The notes: a model not told the origin generated them from the sequence alone. Shown: positions 1-12,581, counted from the first letter of the stretch. The stretch is DNA of 64,000 nucleotides from Petrosia ficiformis (GCA_947044365.1 OX345641.1:3937960-4001959), one strand, 5' to 3'. Translations and numbers: made by a program.

Positions 1-68
1 GTAAATGTTATTCATGAAACATGTTTAATCGTGCATATCAAAAATGATATGATGTACTGATAATACAA

Positions 69-3000
69 TTAGTCTTCTTGCTTTGAGTGCTTCTCCCGAA
101 TTTTGAGAGCTAAATCATGTCTATCAACAGCTGGTGTTATCAAAACTTGAAGAATAGTTTCCCATTGCGGATTTACAGTGGTCTTTAGCCACTTGTCAAA
201 TACAGCTAAATAGCAATCATTTGGATTCCTGCAGTATTGTTGGTCAATAGAGTTCAGAATAGATGTATCAATCCCCAGTCCAATCCCTATCATCCGCCAT
301 TTATCAGGAGCTGGGACTGCTACTTCACTGATTAACTCTTGTAGAGTGGGTAGAGATGTTATTTCTTTTCCCTCGGAGTCTATAATAGGAATTTTAATTT
401 TAATTTTAATTATTACAGTCCAAATGACTGCCAGATCAAAACAGAAGCCAATGAGTACATGTGACTATCAAAACTGCATGGCTCTTGATAAATAACTAAT
501 ACTATGTCATACACACAATTCTGGGTAATGATTTATTATTCAACTAACCCATGCATAGATAAGTATCAGAGCACAACTAAAAAAATAATTTATCCTAGAA
601 AAACATTAAAAAAAAAAAATAATAATAATTATTGTATTAAAAATGTTGCTATGAAAAAGCAAAAATACCCATCCATTATAACATAATACTTATGTTATGC
701 AACATATTATTTGTTATAGCCTGTAAATACAAACATCTATGCATATGCACTGTTTAAAGTAATTATTATAGTACAGGTAATAATTGACTGGCATAATTGC
801 TTCATTTTGTCTATCAACAGCTTATTGAAACAAACAATAATTGAAAATGGTTATTATCTGTTCCAGCTCAGTTCATTAGTGGTATTAATAATTAATGAAA
901 CAATAAACTGAGTCATCTATTTTGTCGTTATGGTAACATACACTATTGAATTGTTAATTTTCTCATGTAAAACAAATTACCTGTTGATACTCTAGACTGC
1001 TTACATGAATCTGAGGTATTGGAGAGAGAGGCCGAATCAGACATTTTTAGATTTTCTGAAATATGAAGTTAAATAAATTAATTATAGGGTCTAACAAACG
1101 CCATACTGCACAGAATCCTTTCACATGGCTCTTCTTTTGGTATGAGGATATTTTTCTTAAAGTTGATCATACCAGTTGGTTACCAAGTCCAAATAGAGCA
1201 ACAACAAAACACTCTTGAGTGATATTGGACTTGGTCAACAGGATTCTACTCAGCACAGTGTTCATTAATAATTAATATTAATGACTTAACTGTGATATTC
1301 ATTTATTATACATTCACATTTTCGTGGGTCTAATTTTCGGGTTTTTCATGATACCGAGCCATCCATGAATAATTAACTCATGAAAAGTTATTATGATGGG
1401 TGGAGTTTGAGCAATATCGCTCAAAAAACGCAATTTGACTCACGAAAATCAAATATCGATCAAAACATGAAAATTAGACACTGTGAAAATATCCCGATAT
1501 ACGGTATACATTTATGATAAGAGTTTAAATCATAAAATTAATAGTCCTTACACAATCACATTACATACGATTTAGGGAAAAGGGAATCATTGCTGCTAAC
1601 CTTCAATCATTGTATCCAAGTAACAATTTAAGAAGAGAGAGAACTCAGGATCAGTTGATCCTTTGATATTTATTTTGTGATGTAATCTTTTGGTACAGCC
1701 ATCTGTAGCTAGTAAATCAATACTACACTGAGGGAGACTTGCATTATAGAATCCATATGAATCCACATCTTCTTTCACTATCTGTAAAAAAAACGAATGA
1801 AGAATAATCTTGCAATCTCCCTACCAATGATAACAAGATATGTAGAGAAAAAGTATCCCTAATTTCTTTGTGTAGGTAATCATAGATGGGCCTTTAAATT
1901 TCTTCATGAGGAAGTAGCACACACATTAAACTACTAAACACAAAATAAAATGGGTTTCTTTACTTCTAGAGGAAGAAACTGCACTATAGATATTATTTAT
2001 TCCAAATACTAGACAATAAAAACCATGCCCATCAAACTTGGAAAGCAAAAGAAACCCAGAAGACATAAATACTAACAGTATTCGAATGACAGGGGGTTTA
2101 AAGGAATCCAATTTGTGGCCCTTGAATAATGAAGTGTGGCCTTTCAACTCTACAATAGAAACTTAAAGCCTACTCCGACACCATCATTAGCTACTTCCAA
2201 ATATGGTGGCAACCACCATATTCCCACAAGCATCTTAATCCCCATATCAGTCAATATATACTCAGCAGCAGAGAAGGGGGTATGTCACAATTGTGATGTG
2301 AACAATGACTTTATTTGCATTACTGATTATAATTGACTGACCCGCCAGAATAACACAACTTCCTTCAATACATATTCAATGAGAATGTGACATAAGCATA
2401 GTTATAAATAATATACATAATTATACATACAATAACCCTGTAAAAAGCAATTGTAGGGCCCTGTGGTACATAAAAATTACACATGTACAATAATAATTGT
2501 AGTTTACTTTGCAGGGATATTGATGAGGCAGTATGTCCCATCCATCAACAGTAGACTCCTCTGCAATTTGTAGTGTTACTTCAGAATCATGAAAAGTGAA
2601 TGTGAGTTCACATCTATCAGTATATCCAACCATCTCCTTTGTCACATTCTGAAATAAAAGCAGAGCAGAACTCTTACCACAGTGTGATTGGGAAACAAGA
2701 GCAATCACTAACAAGAAAACAATCGCAGACAATATTTGACTGTAATAACAATTATTACAATTACTATACTGAAGTTATGTGCATGTGTTACAACTTACAC
2801 TCCAAGTCGTACCAACAATACATTATTCCTATAAGAAGCATAGTGTTAAAGACAGAAAAAAAAATAGAAAACAGTTTTGTGGCTTGCATGAAATAAAATG
2901 AGTGAAGCTAGAAATCATGGCAGAAAGGTTATAGAACCAGGTCGATGATGTAGCAGCTACTACTTAAATTGTACTTGATTTCAAGCCGTGATTCGGCAGT

Positions 3001-3906
3001 GATATATAATCTTCAAACAAGATGAGTTATGTTTCCATGTACTCTTGCTACCAGAAGTCTTCTGAAAGTGGTGAAACAGCAATCGTGAGTTGTAAAAATT
3101 GTCATAACTATAAGTTTTAGGAAAAGGCTGCCTTTAACTTTGATCTTTTGGTTGTTTGATTGAGATCGCAATGTTGTTAGTTGTCCACAAAGTTTAATGA
3201 AAGACACACACAGAAAACCTGATTAAAGTAACCCTCTACTCCGCATATGCAGGCACTGGTTAATCATAAATGTAATATTCTGATTGACAACATAATTATT
3301 ATGTAAGTGTAAATAGAATCAATTAGGGATTCACCTCTACATGAGAATTGATATTCTTAGTAACAACAAATCGTACAGTCCATTTATTGGGAACATCTGT
3401 GCTCTTTGTGTAAAATAGCTGGGCCTTGTATCGTGTAATAGGATTGCCAAAGAACCATCTACCAATACTCATCAGAATAGTATACAATGAGAAACTATAA
3501 CACTCTAGAGAACCATACTGAGATCCAGCAGGAAACACACCATTTCCACATGTTTGGAATTTGTATGGAGGATTAACATCATCATGCTTAGCTTTAGCAA
3601 ACCTCATACATTCTTTGTTCTCTTCTGTAATATCAACACGATGTTGTAGTTCAATCTTTATGGGTTTGAGTAGTTTACATGATGTTCCAATGGCCTATAT
3701 TGCACTGACTGGAGTATGATTATATGGATAATCAAACTTTCCTTCTATAATAGGTATGACAGCTATGTTGCAACATGTCCCTGGCTTCACAACACCTGCA
3801 GGAACATGTATTGTTACCCCATGTTCATCCCATCTCAGAATCTCTTTACTGCATCCAGTGACAGAATAAAGGCGTTTCTGCTTCATTTTCATTTTACTAA
3901 GTGTAT
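69..3906 (-). CDS. ZU5-UPA-Death domain protein (3' exons; in-frame stop in ZU5 exon)
   Basis: Five exons on the minus strand join in frame: 3906-3335, 2648-2508, 1781-1601, 1055-981 and 379-69, ending in TAA. All introns have GT/AG ends and matching phases. The first exon carries a ZU5 module (motifs GVTIHVPAGVV, PVSAI) followed by UPA-like sequence (YKAQLFYTK, WTVRFVVTKN). The last exon is a Death domain (PDKWRMIGIGLGI, CYLAVFDKWL, WETILQVLITPAV). ZU5-UPA-Death is the arrangement of UNC5, PIDD and ankyrin-like proteins, where the Death domain binds partner Death domains in cell-death or NF-kB type signalling. The role here is inferred from domains only. A TAG codon at 3697-3695 interrupts the ZU5 exon just after PVSAI, where a Tyr would be usual, and the same frame continues cleanly after it. 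This is a pseudogene mutation, a null allele or a base error. The N-terminus lies upstream, possibly in the Ubl exons at 9443-11425. Confidence 0.8.
1316..1492. repeat. Short inverted-repeat element (MITE-like)
   Basis: About 180 bp lying in an intron of the Death-domain gene. Both ends carry an inverted stretch built on GTCTAATTTTC (left near 1326-1338, right near 1468-1480), with a second inner pair around TCATGAAAA. No coding potential was seen. Boundaries are approximate. Confidence 0.4.
2650..3262. repeat. Intronic repeat module A, copy 1
   Basis: This intronic stretch of the Death-domain gene is a diverged duplicate of 7530-7640 plus 8690-9170. The shared landmarks, in order, are a hydrophobic stretch near 2670-2740, then TTTTGTGGCTT, then GATGAGTTATGTTTCCATGT, then GAAAGTGGTGAAACAGCA, then an end reading AGTAACCCTC followed by a small GC-rich hairpin. 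The end resembles the end of the piggyBac-type family at 15289-16052 and 29555-32706, but the interior differs. The hydrophobic stretch has an open frame without an ATG. Confidence 0.6.
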
Positions 3907-5100
3907 CTGGATACAGAAACAAAACATAAACCCACAGTTATCATGAAATCAAGACATTTTGAAGGACAAAACCTAACTAAATAAACAATATTGTGAGTTT
4001 GAGAAAAAAAAACATAAATCAATAAAAATTAATTCAGTAAACAGTCGCCACAATTACAGTTTTCTGAGAGCTTTGTGGCAACAAACACAAACACACAAAA
4101 AAACTACCATAACCCTCTACCTATGCTACGAAGGCTAAAACACTACAGAGTGGTACAGTAATTTGGTTGTGAGTGTGCATTGCATCTAGTGTCTGTCTAT
4201 TATACATAAAGCTTGTCACAGACAAACTACAAAAACTAATGCTCTGATGGCAGTTCTAATAAATTTGCAAGTAAAACAAATGTAAGCAATAATTTTGGTT
4301 TCAAGTTATAAAAATTACAATGACTCAAACTCAAAGGCACTGTTGCTTGATCCTGATAAGACTTCACCTGTAACTTAAGAACATGTCAACAGACTTGCAA
4401 AAGAAATATGCAACAGGTGTTGGTATACACATGTGAAATCATGAATATCATTTAGATTAAAATGGAACATTCAGATTAAATTGTTTTATTCTCTAATAGT
4501 ATGGATATACAACAAAATAGTTTTTCAGCAATCTACAATATGATCGAGAAATAACTGAGTCTATAATTCTTCATGAAATTTTCTCAAGATCACAATCTGG
4601 CCATCTTCTTACAGAACCCCTTTTTCTGCTTGATTAAACAAATTTTATTGGGGGAATTTAAGATGTTTTGGGGGGGAAATTTCCCCCTTAAATGCCTTGA
4701 AAAAAATACTGAATAAACTATAAGTTGTATTCTAATTTTCTGTTACAAGTGGCTACTCTATCTTTAGACTTTTCCTAGGTTGATTAATTAAAACAAGTAT
4801 TATTAGAATCACAAGCTCCATTGCTTGAAGTAACTCAATTTTTCCACAAGTTATTTAATGACAGTTTATTCATAACAGTAATTCCTACATCAATAACTCT
4901 TCTTTCCAGCAAAGGAAGTTAAAATATTCAGTTATAAAGCATACAAAAATTTGTTTATGAAATGCCCTTTGCATACAAATTGTTAAACTGTACACATGGT
5001 TATGCATATTTATAACTTAAAAATTCTTTACCACATGACGTTTGATGGCTGCAACCAGGCTTAATACCACATAATGCATGAGGCTAAGAAATCACACTGC
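3907..5100. other. Intron / non-coding AT-rich DNA
   Basis: No gene, RNA or strong repeat was recognised here. A short G-rich/C-rich inverted pair lies at about 4651-4685. If the Ubl exons at 9443-11425 belong to the ZU5-Death gene, this is the 3' part of their joining intron. Confidence 0.5.
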
Positions 5101-5127
5101 AAAACAATTATGTGTAATATTATTTTT

Positions 5128-6940
5128 ACTAGCTTAAATACTGCCTTTGGCGGTTTAAACTAGGCAAGTGCACAGTATATGCTCTAAGCATAGTGTTGTC
5201 ATTAATTAAAAGGATTATTATCTAGAATCAATTAAATTTACATACCACGAATGAATGTATTATAATTTTTGTTTAATCAATGAATAAACTAAATTCGGCT
5301 GTCATTTCCCTAGGTCGTCATAAAGTCATAATGTGTTGTAGTCATAAAATAAATCAGACTAAAAAATATTATAAATTATGAAGATGAAAGAGTAATGATA
5401 AAAAAAAATGAATAATCAACAATGCACAGATGATCATCTTCATCACGCTGTCTACCATGCCTGGCCCTTCAGCGGTTTAAGCTAGGCAAGCGTAGTATGT
5501 TCTAGTGTAGTATTTATATATATAAACTATAAATGAATGTATTATAATTTTTGTTTAATAAATGAATGTTACATCTCTCGCTCTCTCTTTGACTCTGTGT
5601 AAAAATTGTTCAAAAAATTGTCAAGCAATTGTGGACATAGACATCACATACTACTGTTACTCGATCTTCTATTGTAGTTCGCACAATTTCTGAAATGTCT
5701 CATACTTCCAGTGTGTTTGTCTGTGTCTATCCCAAGTAATGAACTGTATCTATATCAACATGACTTATCCTGTGTCTCTATGTCTAACTCTATCAGGTGT
5801 TAGCTGGGCTTCTTCCTCAATCTTATATAATAATACCATTGTCTGTCTGTGAATATCACCCGCAACAAAGACCCAGAAAATTAGACGTTGACGGCAACGC
5901 TTTGATTGACGTGTCATAATAAAAGAAGGCGTTGACAGTAAATTTGACATTTGTGCGTTCATAAAGAAGATCGGAGAAGAGACAGGGACAGAATTAGACA
6001 AAGAGAGAGAAGTGCTTTGGAGACAGTAGTAGAAAGATAGTTTAGGATATTTGAATAGAGACAGACATAGACAAACACAGACAACACTAAAGAAGAAGCC
6101 CAGCTCACTCTGATAGAGATTATCATGCAGGTAGAAGTTTGACGAGCATGACATTAGACAGAGATATATATACAGGACTAACTGATATAGAGAGGGAAGC
6201 CTAGCTAACATCTCAGAAATAGACTTATAAAGAGCCTGCAGAAATAGACATATAAAGAGCCTGTAGTGTACTACACTTAGAAGGTACTATGCTAATTCAT
6301 CGCGGATGGGGACCCTACTGATACAAAGCTAACCCTAGGATGTATGACCAAGGACCCTATTTCCTAGGGTTAGCTTTGTATTAGTAGGGTAACCATCAGC
6401 GATGAATTAGCATGCCACTTGATGACAAAGTCACGCCTCTCCACTCAATGAAAAGTGTATCCTAATTTTGGCACTATTCACCCCTCATAGAAGGCGAGTA
6501 CAGAGAAGATGTAAGTGAGTCAGAGAGACGTAAAATTTAGTTTATTCATTGATTAAACAAAAATTATAATACATTCATTCGTGGTATGTAAATTTAATTG
6601 ATTCTAGATAATAATCCTTTTAATTAATGACAACACTATGCTTAGAGCATATACTATGCACTTGCCTAGCTTAAACCGCCGAAGGCGGTATTTAAGCTAG
6701 TCAGTTAGTATTGTCCATGTTTGTCTATGTCTCTTACAGCACTTCTCTCTCTTTGTCTAATTCTGTCCCTGTCTATTCTCTGATCTTCTTTATGAACGCA
6801 CAAATGTCAAATTTACTGTCAACGCCTTCTTTTATTACGACACGTCAATCAAAGTGTCGCCATCAACGTCTAATTTTCTGGGTCTTTGTTGCGGGTGATA
6901 TTCACAGACAGACAACGGTATTATTATATAAGATTTAGCT
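5128..6940. mobile_element. Composite foldback element with ~165-bp terminal inverted repeats
   Basis: 5128-5291 and 6537-6702 are near-perfect reverse complements (landmarks: GGCGGTTTAA, ACCACGAATGAATGTATTATA, GATTAAACAAAAATTATAA). A shortened extra copy of the same arm sits at 5465-5570. A second inverted pair, about 190 bp long, links 5823-6015 with 6740-6936; its right arm lies outside the first pair, so at least two insertions or a rearranged foldback are superposed. I found no transposase, so mobilisation would have to be in trans. The element lies in the large intron between the Ubl and ZU5 exons. Confidence 0.75.
6287..6413. repeat. Hairpin MITE nested in the foldback element
   Basis: Ends read GCTAATTCATCGC and its reverse complement, with a long inner stem built on ACAAAGCTAACCCTAGGA. 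Arms are about 50 bp with a loop of about 20 bp. No coding potential. Confidence 0.75.
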
Positions 6941-7529
6941 ATCACAGTTTCATAATATTGTTTATAATTATTTCATTGAGCAAATTTTTTTTAATACACT
7001 TATCAGGACATCAACATTATATCAACCATAATTATTTAATTATGTCCACAGTTTATCCCATAATACAAATGCGGTATTATCAACTAATTTTATATTATGC
7101 TTGCAAATGTCTGTAAAGTAAGTTTTTCATGGCCCACAAGGCCATTACTATGATTGCTTTGTGACTAGGTTATCATATAAACTGTGGACTTAATTAAATT
7201 TGGTTGATATAATGTTAATTTGACAATAATTGCATTAAAAGAAAATTTGCTGCAATGCATGAAAATTAATAGTAATTCAAATTACTTACTGTGAAACTAC
7301 AGTATATAGCTAAATTATACATATGCTAGTGTCACATACACATCGCACACTTAGTAAAGGAAGTTGGGCTTGGTCAATTAATGCGTAGTGGAACATGCAC
7401 TCGAGCTATAGACAAGCAGGAGGATTCTGGAAGAATGCAGCCTTGTAACACTGCAACTAATACTAATAGCCAATGTATGTAGTAGAAAAATAATGATTTT
7501 CGAATGTTTAACAAGAAAAACAAAATTAA

Positions 7530-9170
7530 TGGATGTACTCACAGTGCAGAACCCTTGCCACAAGAATAATTAGGAAACAAGAATGACTACTGACAAGACA
7601 ATAATTGCAGACTATACTTGACTGTAATAAAGAAACACCTTTGGTGCATGGCCTCGCCACTGTAGCTTAAGGATAGGTTGCTATCGCAACAATTAAATAA
7701 ATGAGATGCAAGAGAGAAAGTAACAAGCTTAAATTTCAATTTCTTGTTTATATAAAGTTGAAAGTCGGTTGAGAAAGTTGTTTTTGTGGCTATACTGGGT
7801 AAGATTATTTCTGATTAATATAAAAACACATGAAAGATGACAAAGAATGATTTTCCATTAGCTATACTGCTTTGAACTAGTATAATAACTATATTACTTA
7901 CAGTCAAATTACATAATATACTCTTCCAACAAATATTCATTACTTCATTCATTACCAAAATATCTATGCCACAACTGTCAGTTACTAAAGATAATTATCC
8001 TATAATGAATTGTACATTGTTACAACTACAATGAGCAAAAGCATTGAACTTACAGTTCAAATATATGTAATTTGAAAGTCAAACAAACGTTCAATAATAG
8101 CGACCAGTTCAGAAAGGAAGGTATTGCTCTGAACTGACCTCCACGTTTGATCTCATGTGATCACATAGTTTGTGGCTGAGGGTGTGGGTTATTGCAAGTA
8201 AATGGCAGAAACTGGAGAGCTAGAGATAGAATGTATGCGTCTGTAACTTGCTAAACAATGTCTGTGGCAAATCTCTTTTCAATATGATTTTGATAAACTT
8301 CTTTCTCTACTCTATCAAGTCTTTAAATCGACACTTAAAGCATCTGGCTAGAATCTGTAGTGATTTTAGCATTTTCCATTCTAAGTAACTTTTCATACAG
8401 TTTACTTCGTTATAAAAACAAAAAGTTGGGAAGGAATGAATGAATGAATAACTTGCTAAAACAATGTCTGTGGCAAATCTTTTTTCAATACGATTTTGAT
8501 AAACTTCGTTCTCTACTCTATCAAGTCTTTAAATCGATGCTTAAATTTAAAAAAGTTGGGACAGACAGAATGAATGAATGAATGACAGAATGACAACCAA
8601 AGTGCTAAGACTCGCTCACGCGTAGGCGTGGCGAGCCAATGAATATTATACTGAGATTATAATTATTATACTCATATAATTATTATATGTGTGTGTTACA
8701 ACTTACAGCAAGAGTACATAATTCCTGATATAAGAAATTATAAAACAGTTTTGTGGCTTCAATGACGTGCATGAAATGAATCGGTGGAGCTAGAAATTGA
8801 CAGTCATGGCAGAAAGCTTAGAGCTAGATCGATGTTGTAGATAGCAGCCACTACTTCAACTGTACTTAATCTCAAGCTGTGATTCAACAGCGATAGCCTT
8901 CAAACAAGATGAGTTATGTTTCCATGTACTCGTTTGCTACCAGAAGTCTTCTGAAAGTGGTGAAACAGCATAATTTTATAACCAAAAGGTTTTAGAAAAA
9001 GTCTATTTTTTATTTTGATCCTTGTATATTTTCACGTCTTTTTATAGCTCAATCGAAGTCCTAATGTTGTTAGTTCTCCAGAAATTTTGTTAATTCATAC
9101 ACAGACAGACAGAACACCAGATTACAGTAACCCTCCGGCCTGCTTATGCGGGCAAGAGTTAATAATTATA
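7530..9170. repeat. Intronic repeat module A, copy 2, split by repeat B
   Basis: The parts 7530-7640 and 8690-9170 align in order with 2650-3262, and about 1 kb of unrelated sequence (repeat B) separates them. This shows that the module was duplicated first and invaded later. The copy lies in the presumed Ubl-ZU5 intron. Confidence 0.6.
7640..8640. mobile_element. Repeat B, copy 1 (non-autonomous element)
   Basis: It shares most of its length with 56725-57362 (landmarks: CACCTTTGGTGC at the left end, GTGTGGGTTATTGCAAGTAA, ACAATGTCTGTGGCAAATCT, ACAACCAAAGT, and a right end with GGCGAGCC). The two ends carry short inverted GGCCTCGCCAC / GTGGCGAGCC. Inside, a stretch starting ACAATGTCTGTGGCAAATCT occurs twice in tandem. 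There is no open frame of note. Confidence 0.7.
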
Positions 9171-9442
9171 AGGTGTTGAGTTTCAAGTGTACACAGACAT
9201 TTTATAATTACATTATCTTTACACAGATGGTCATATTGTTGTTTCTCTAGCAACCACATCTTAGTGGTCAGATAGTGTCCATTTAATTTGTTAAGACAAC
9301 CCACTTTATAATACTCTATAATACATAAATAATATGCAACAAAAGAAGTGAAATGGGATGTCAGAAGATAAAAAGCACTACCTTTTGTTGATATAATAAT
9401 TAGATAGGCCACAGTATATGTAATTATTATATAGTGTGATGT

Positions 9443-11425
9443 CTAACCAGTGAATGGCAACAGATAATTGAACTGCAGGGGGTGATCTTGTAATAGTGCA
9501 TTGCTAAGTGGAACAGGTGAGGACAGCAAATCTCCTTCAAAAGTATAAGCAGAATGGTCATCTAAAAGAAAATACTTATGGTAACTAAAGCAAGTGTGTC
9601 GCATATTAGTTGGCTGTTAAAAGTACTGCTAAATACCAAAAAACTCATATTCATTATCTTTTCTCATTACAGTTACTTACCTTCTTCTGTTTGACTCTGT
9701 AAATCAGAAACATTAGTGCTCTTATCAATGGCTTCTCCTTTTGTCACATGCACTATAAAAGATAATATTCTGAACACACAAGTCTTAAGCAAAACCTTTG
9801 ATCATCTACTAGATCACTAAAAAAAGAGTCATTTGGAAGTATGTCAGTACACATAAAGCTAATACTTTTGCTCATACACAACAAGGTATTTGTTCTTTTC
9901 TCGAATGTGTAGTGTATACTTATAATGGTGATGGCAGTATGTATGTCTACATTACACAAAATTCAATACATTTGATAGATAACTCACTCAAGTTTTCTTC
10001 CAAATTCTTCTCATCAATAAATAAAGTAGCATTGTCGTAAATTCCATAATTAGCTAACGTTAAAAAGTCATCCATTTCTTCTGATCGATATGATATCCTT
10101 TGTGAAGCAACAGGATTACCAAACTTCCTGTTGATCTGAAGCTTGAGGCTATGTATTTTTTCGCTAGAATCTGACATCATCCTAATTTGTTTACCATCAG
10201 TGAAAGTAATTGTCAGCTCAAGCTCAACTAAAAGACTAAGATTGGAATTTTGATGGATGTAGTAGTGTAGAAGACTACTGTAGTCCTCCAGAAAAACTTC
10301 ACCATAAAACATTGTCTGATTGCGTACAGGAATATTTTCCATGTGTTCAATTTTAATTTTCACGTCTTTAACTTTATCGTCTGGAGTTACATTTACCTTC
10401 TCTATAACACCTGTTGGAAAAGTGACAGAAATTGCCATATTGCCTGCTGGTTTCATGAGAAGTGATATATAATCATTTCCTTGTATATTACTATCTGTTA
10501 GAGTAGCATGATCTTCAAGTTCTTCACTTTCAAGATATAAGCTCTGCTGGTCAGCTGGTATAGAAAGAAGAAACTCAAGCATCTTTTTTACATTGATAAC
10601 TGTGTCATCTTTATGATATTCTAACACAATGCTCTCACCAGTAAGTAAAATAATATTTAATGCAATAAGCTCTACATGCCTGTGAAGTATAAGATGTAGA
10701 GTAGACCCTTTGTGAATGCTATAGTCAGTCAGAGTTTGGTCATCCTTGAGCAGAATGCCATTAAATATCAGACATTGCTGGTCAATTGAAATGCCTTCTA
10801 CCTCTTGGATACTTGCTTTGACCTTGCTAACAGTATCACGTGCTTCAACCTCAAGAGTGACGGTTTTATTAGGGAGAATTTTAACAAAAATCTGGAAATT
10901 ACTCCTCAAAAGGTAAATGATGGAGCTTCTGCTGACGTTATAGTAACATAATTTTTGACCACCTTCAAGTTGCTTCCCAGCAAAGACAAGATGTTGCTGA
11001 TAAGGTAGGGTACCTTCCTTTTCGTGAATTATTTCCTTAAGAGTGTCAATTGTAGTAGAATAACTTACTCTAAGCATAAGTCTCCTTCCATCAAGATCTT
11101 TTACAATAATCTGTAGGAATCGTATTACAAGATGGATTGTGGACTCCTTCTGGATGTTATAGTCACTTGGAGTACGACTATTTTCTAATTGTTTGCCCGC
11201 AAAGATGAGACGTTGATCTTCAGCTGGAATACCTTCCTTATCTTGAATCTTGGCTTTGACATTCTCGATTGTATCACCTCGTTCGACTTCAAGGGTGATA
11301 GTTTTACCAAAAAGAGTCTTAACGAAAATCTGCGTCTTATTCTTCTCAGACTGAGTCTCACTTGTTGTTGTACTGGGGCTATGGCCAGTTGATGATAGAC
11401 ACGTGATATTAGCTCCAGAATCGCT
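9443..11425 (-). CDS. Six divergent ubiquitin-like domains in tandem (poly-Ubl exons)
   Basis: The main exon 11425-9988 is followed by 9752-9681 and 9561-9443 (or a donor at 9448). Six ubiquitin-like repeats of about 72-76 residues can be counted. The first is close to true ubiquitin ([47 protein letters not shown]); the others diverge strongly. None ends in the Gly-Gly needed for processing or conjugation, so the chain should stay intact and act as a scaffold or binding surface rather than as a ubiquitin source. This follows from known ubiquitin chemistry. A short acidic/polar linker follows the sixth repeat. The last exon either stops at TAG 9445-9443 or splices at G|GTTAGA, whose phase matches the ZU5 exon starting at 3906. 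The exon begins after an acceptor at 11427-11426; the start codon lies further upstream and was not identified. Confidence 0.85.
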
Positions 11426-11582
11426 CTATGTAACATTCCAAATCCACCACAAAATTTTGAATATAGCAACTCCGCCTATAACATAGTCGTGGAAATTCAG
11501 CAAAGGTGGAGGAGATACAGCAGCAAACTATGAAGTGAGGCATTAGAAATATAAAACACAAAAAAATTATAATGTACTGCAG

Positions 11583-11681
11583 AGTTTGTACCATCAGTGC
11601 TCATTCTGTGAGAGAAAATACACTAGAAAGGATCATTTAAAAGAACATGTTAAAAAAGAACAACATTATTCTGGCGGATAG
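11583..11681 (+). pseudogene. Isolated C2H2 zinc-finger exon fragment
   Basis: After a CAG acceptor the plus frame reads a C-x2-C ... H-x3-H finger (CSFCERKYTRKDHLKEH) and ends at a TAG about 30 bp later. No neighbouring finger or other exon was found, so this is a fragment or a transposon-borne exon. It precedes the CXXC relic by 0.9 kb on the same strand; a common origin is possible but unproven. Confidence 0.4.
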
Positions 11682-12575
11682 GACTAAAACATTCTTTTGT
11701 CCCTTTAAATGAGACAGTGGTCCATTTAGAACATCGGGTGATCTCTTGCAGTATTGTGACATGAGTCATGACGACAATCTAGTATAATAGACTATAATAA
11801 TAGGAACCCAGTATCTAGAATTTGAAAATAAGGACAAATTCACTGTATGGTGGAGGAAGGGGAGACTAGAAGAGATAACATCTACGAGTTATGTTATTGA
11901 GCTATACATGCATCGCATCCTAGTGTTATTCCTCTTGTTATAGGAGTTATCAAAAGGCATTACTATCAGTGTTGTCAAGCCAGTGATTTTCGTGATAACG
12001 CAACAGTGAGAAAGATGAATGAAAACGACCACATCAACAACCCTCGTGGAAGCTGGGAACACAATTCATCTCCAGAATGCATGTCGATCAACTAGAGAAT
12101 GGAACATTTAGTGTTAAGTACATTCCATCACACACTGCATGGGCATGATATTGAGCCTACTGAACTTTCACATCTACCATTACAAATTCAGTGAAAGAAG
12201 AAATTGCTACTAAGATAAACAGTAAGAATTATTGATAGTACGTTGCAGCACTATACTTTTAAGTTCATCTAATTGAGCATGCATTCCATAGATAACCGTG
12301 AGGGAGTTGGAGACAGGACAAGGAGAAACGAACTCCACCAAACTTTAGCTAGAAGGCACCTGATATCATCTAAAGATTTATGGAACATAAATCAGAAGGT
12401 TCAAAGTAGTACAAAGCTCAGTGATGATGCCTTCCATTATACAAAATGATGTATTATATAGTGACTGAACAATCCAAAGAACAAGAGATTTGTATTGATT
12501 GTATCACTCAAAAGTGTGCTGACTACAGGTAAATATAGCATACATCACTGTGATTTGTTTTAAGATACATGTAAT
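11682..12575. other. Non-coding gap
   Basis: No gene or clear repeat recognised between the two zinc-finger relics. Confidence 0.4.
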
Positions 12576-12581
12576 CTCATG

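Noticed and set aside
2421..2732. 103-codon minus-strand frame with a signal-peptide-like start
   Set aside because: The first codon is TTG, not ATG. The 3' part is the genuine exon 2648-2508, reached by splicing. The hydrophobic part is described as a repeat block only.
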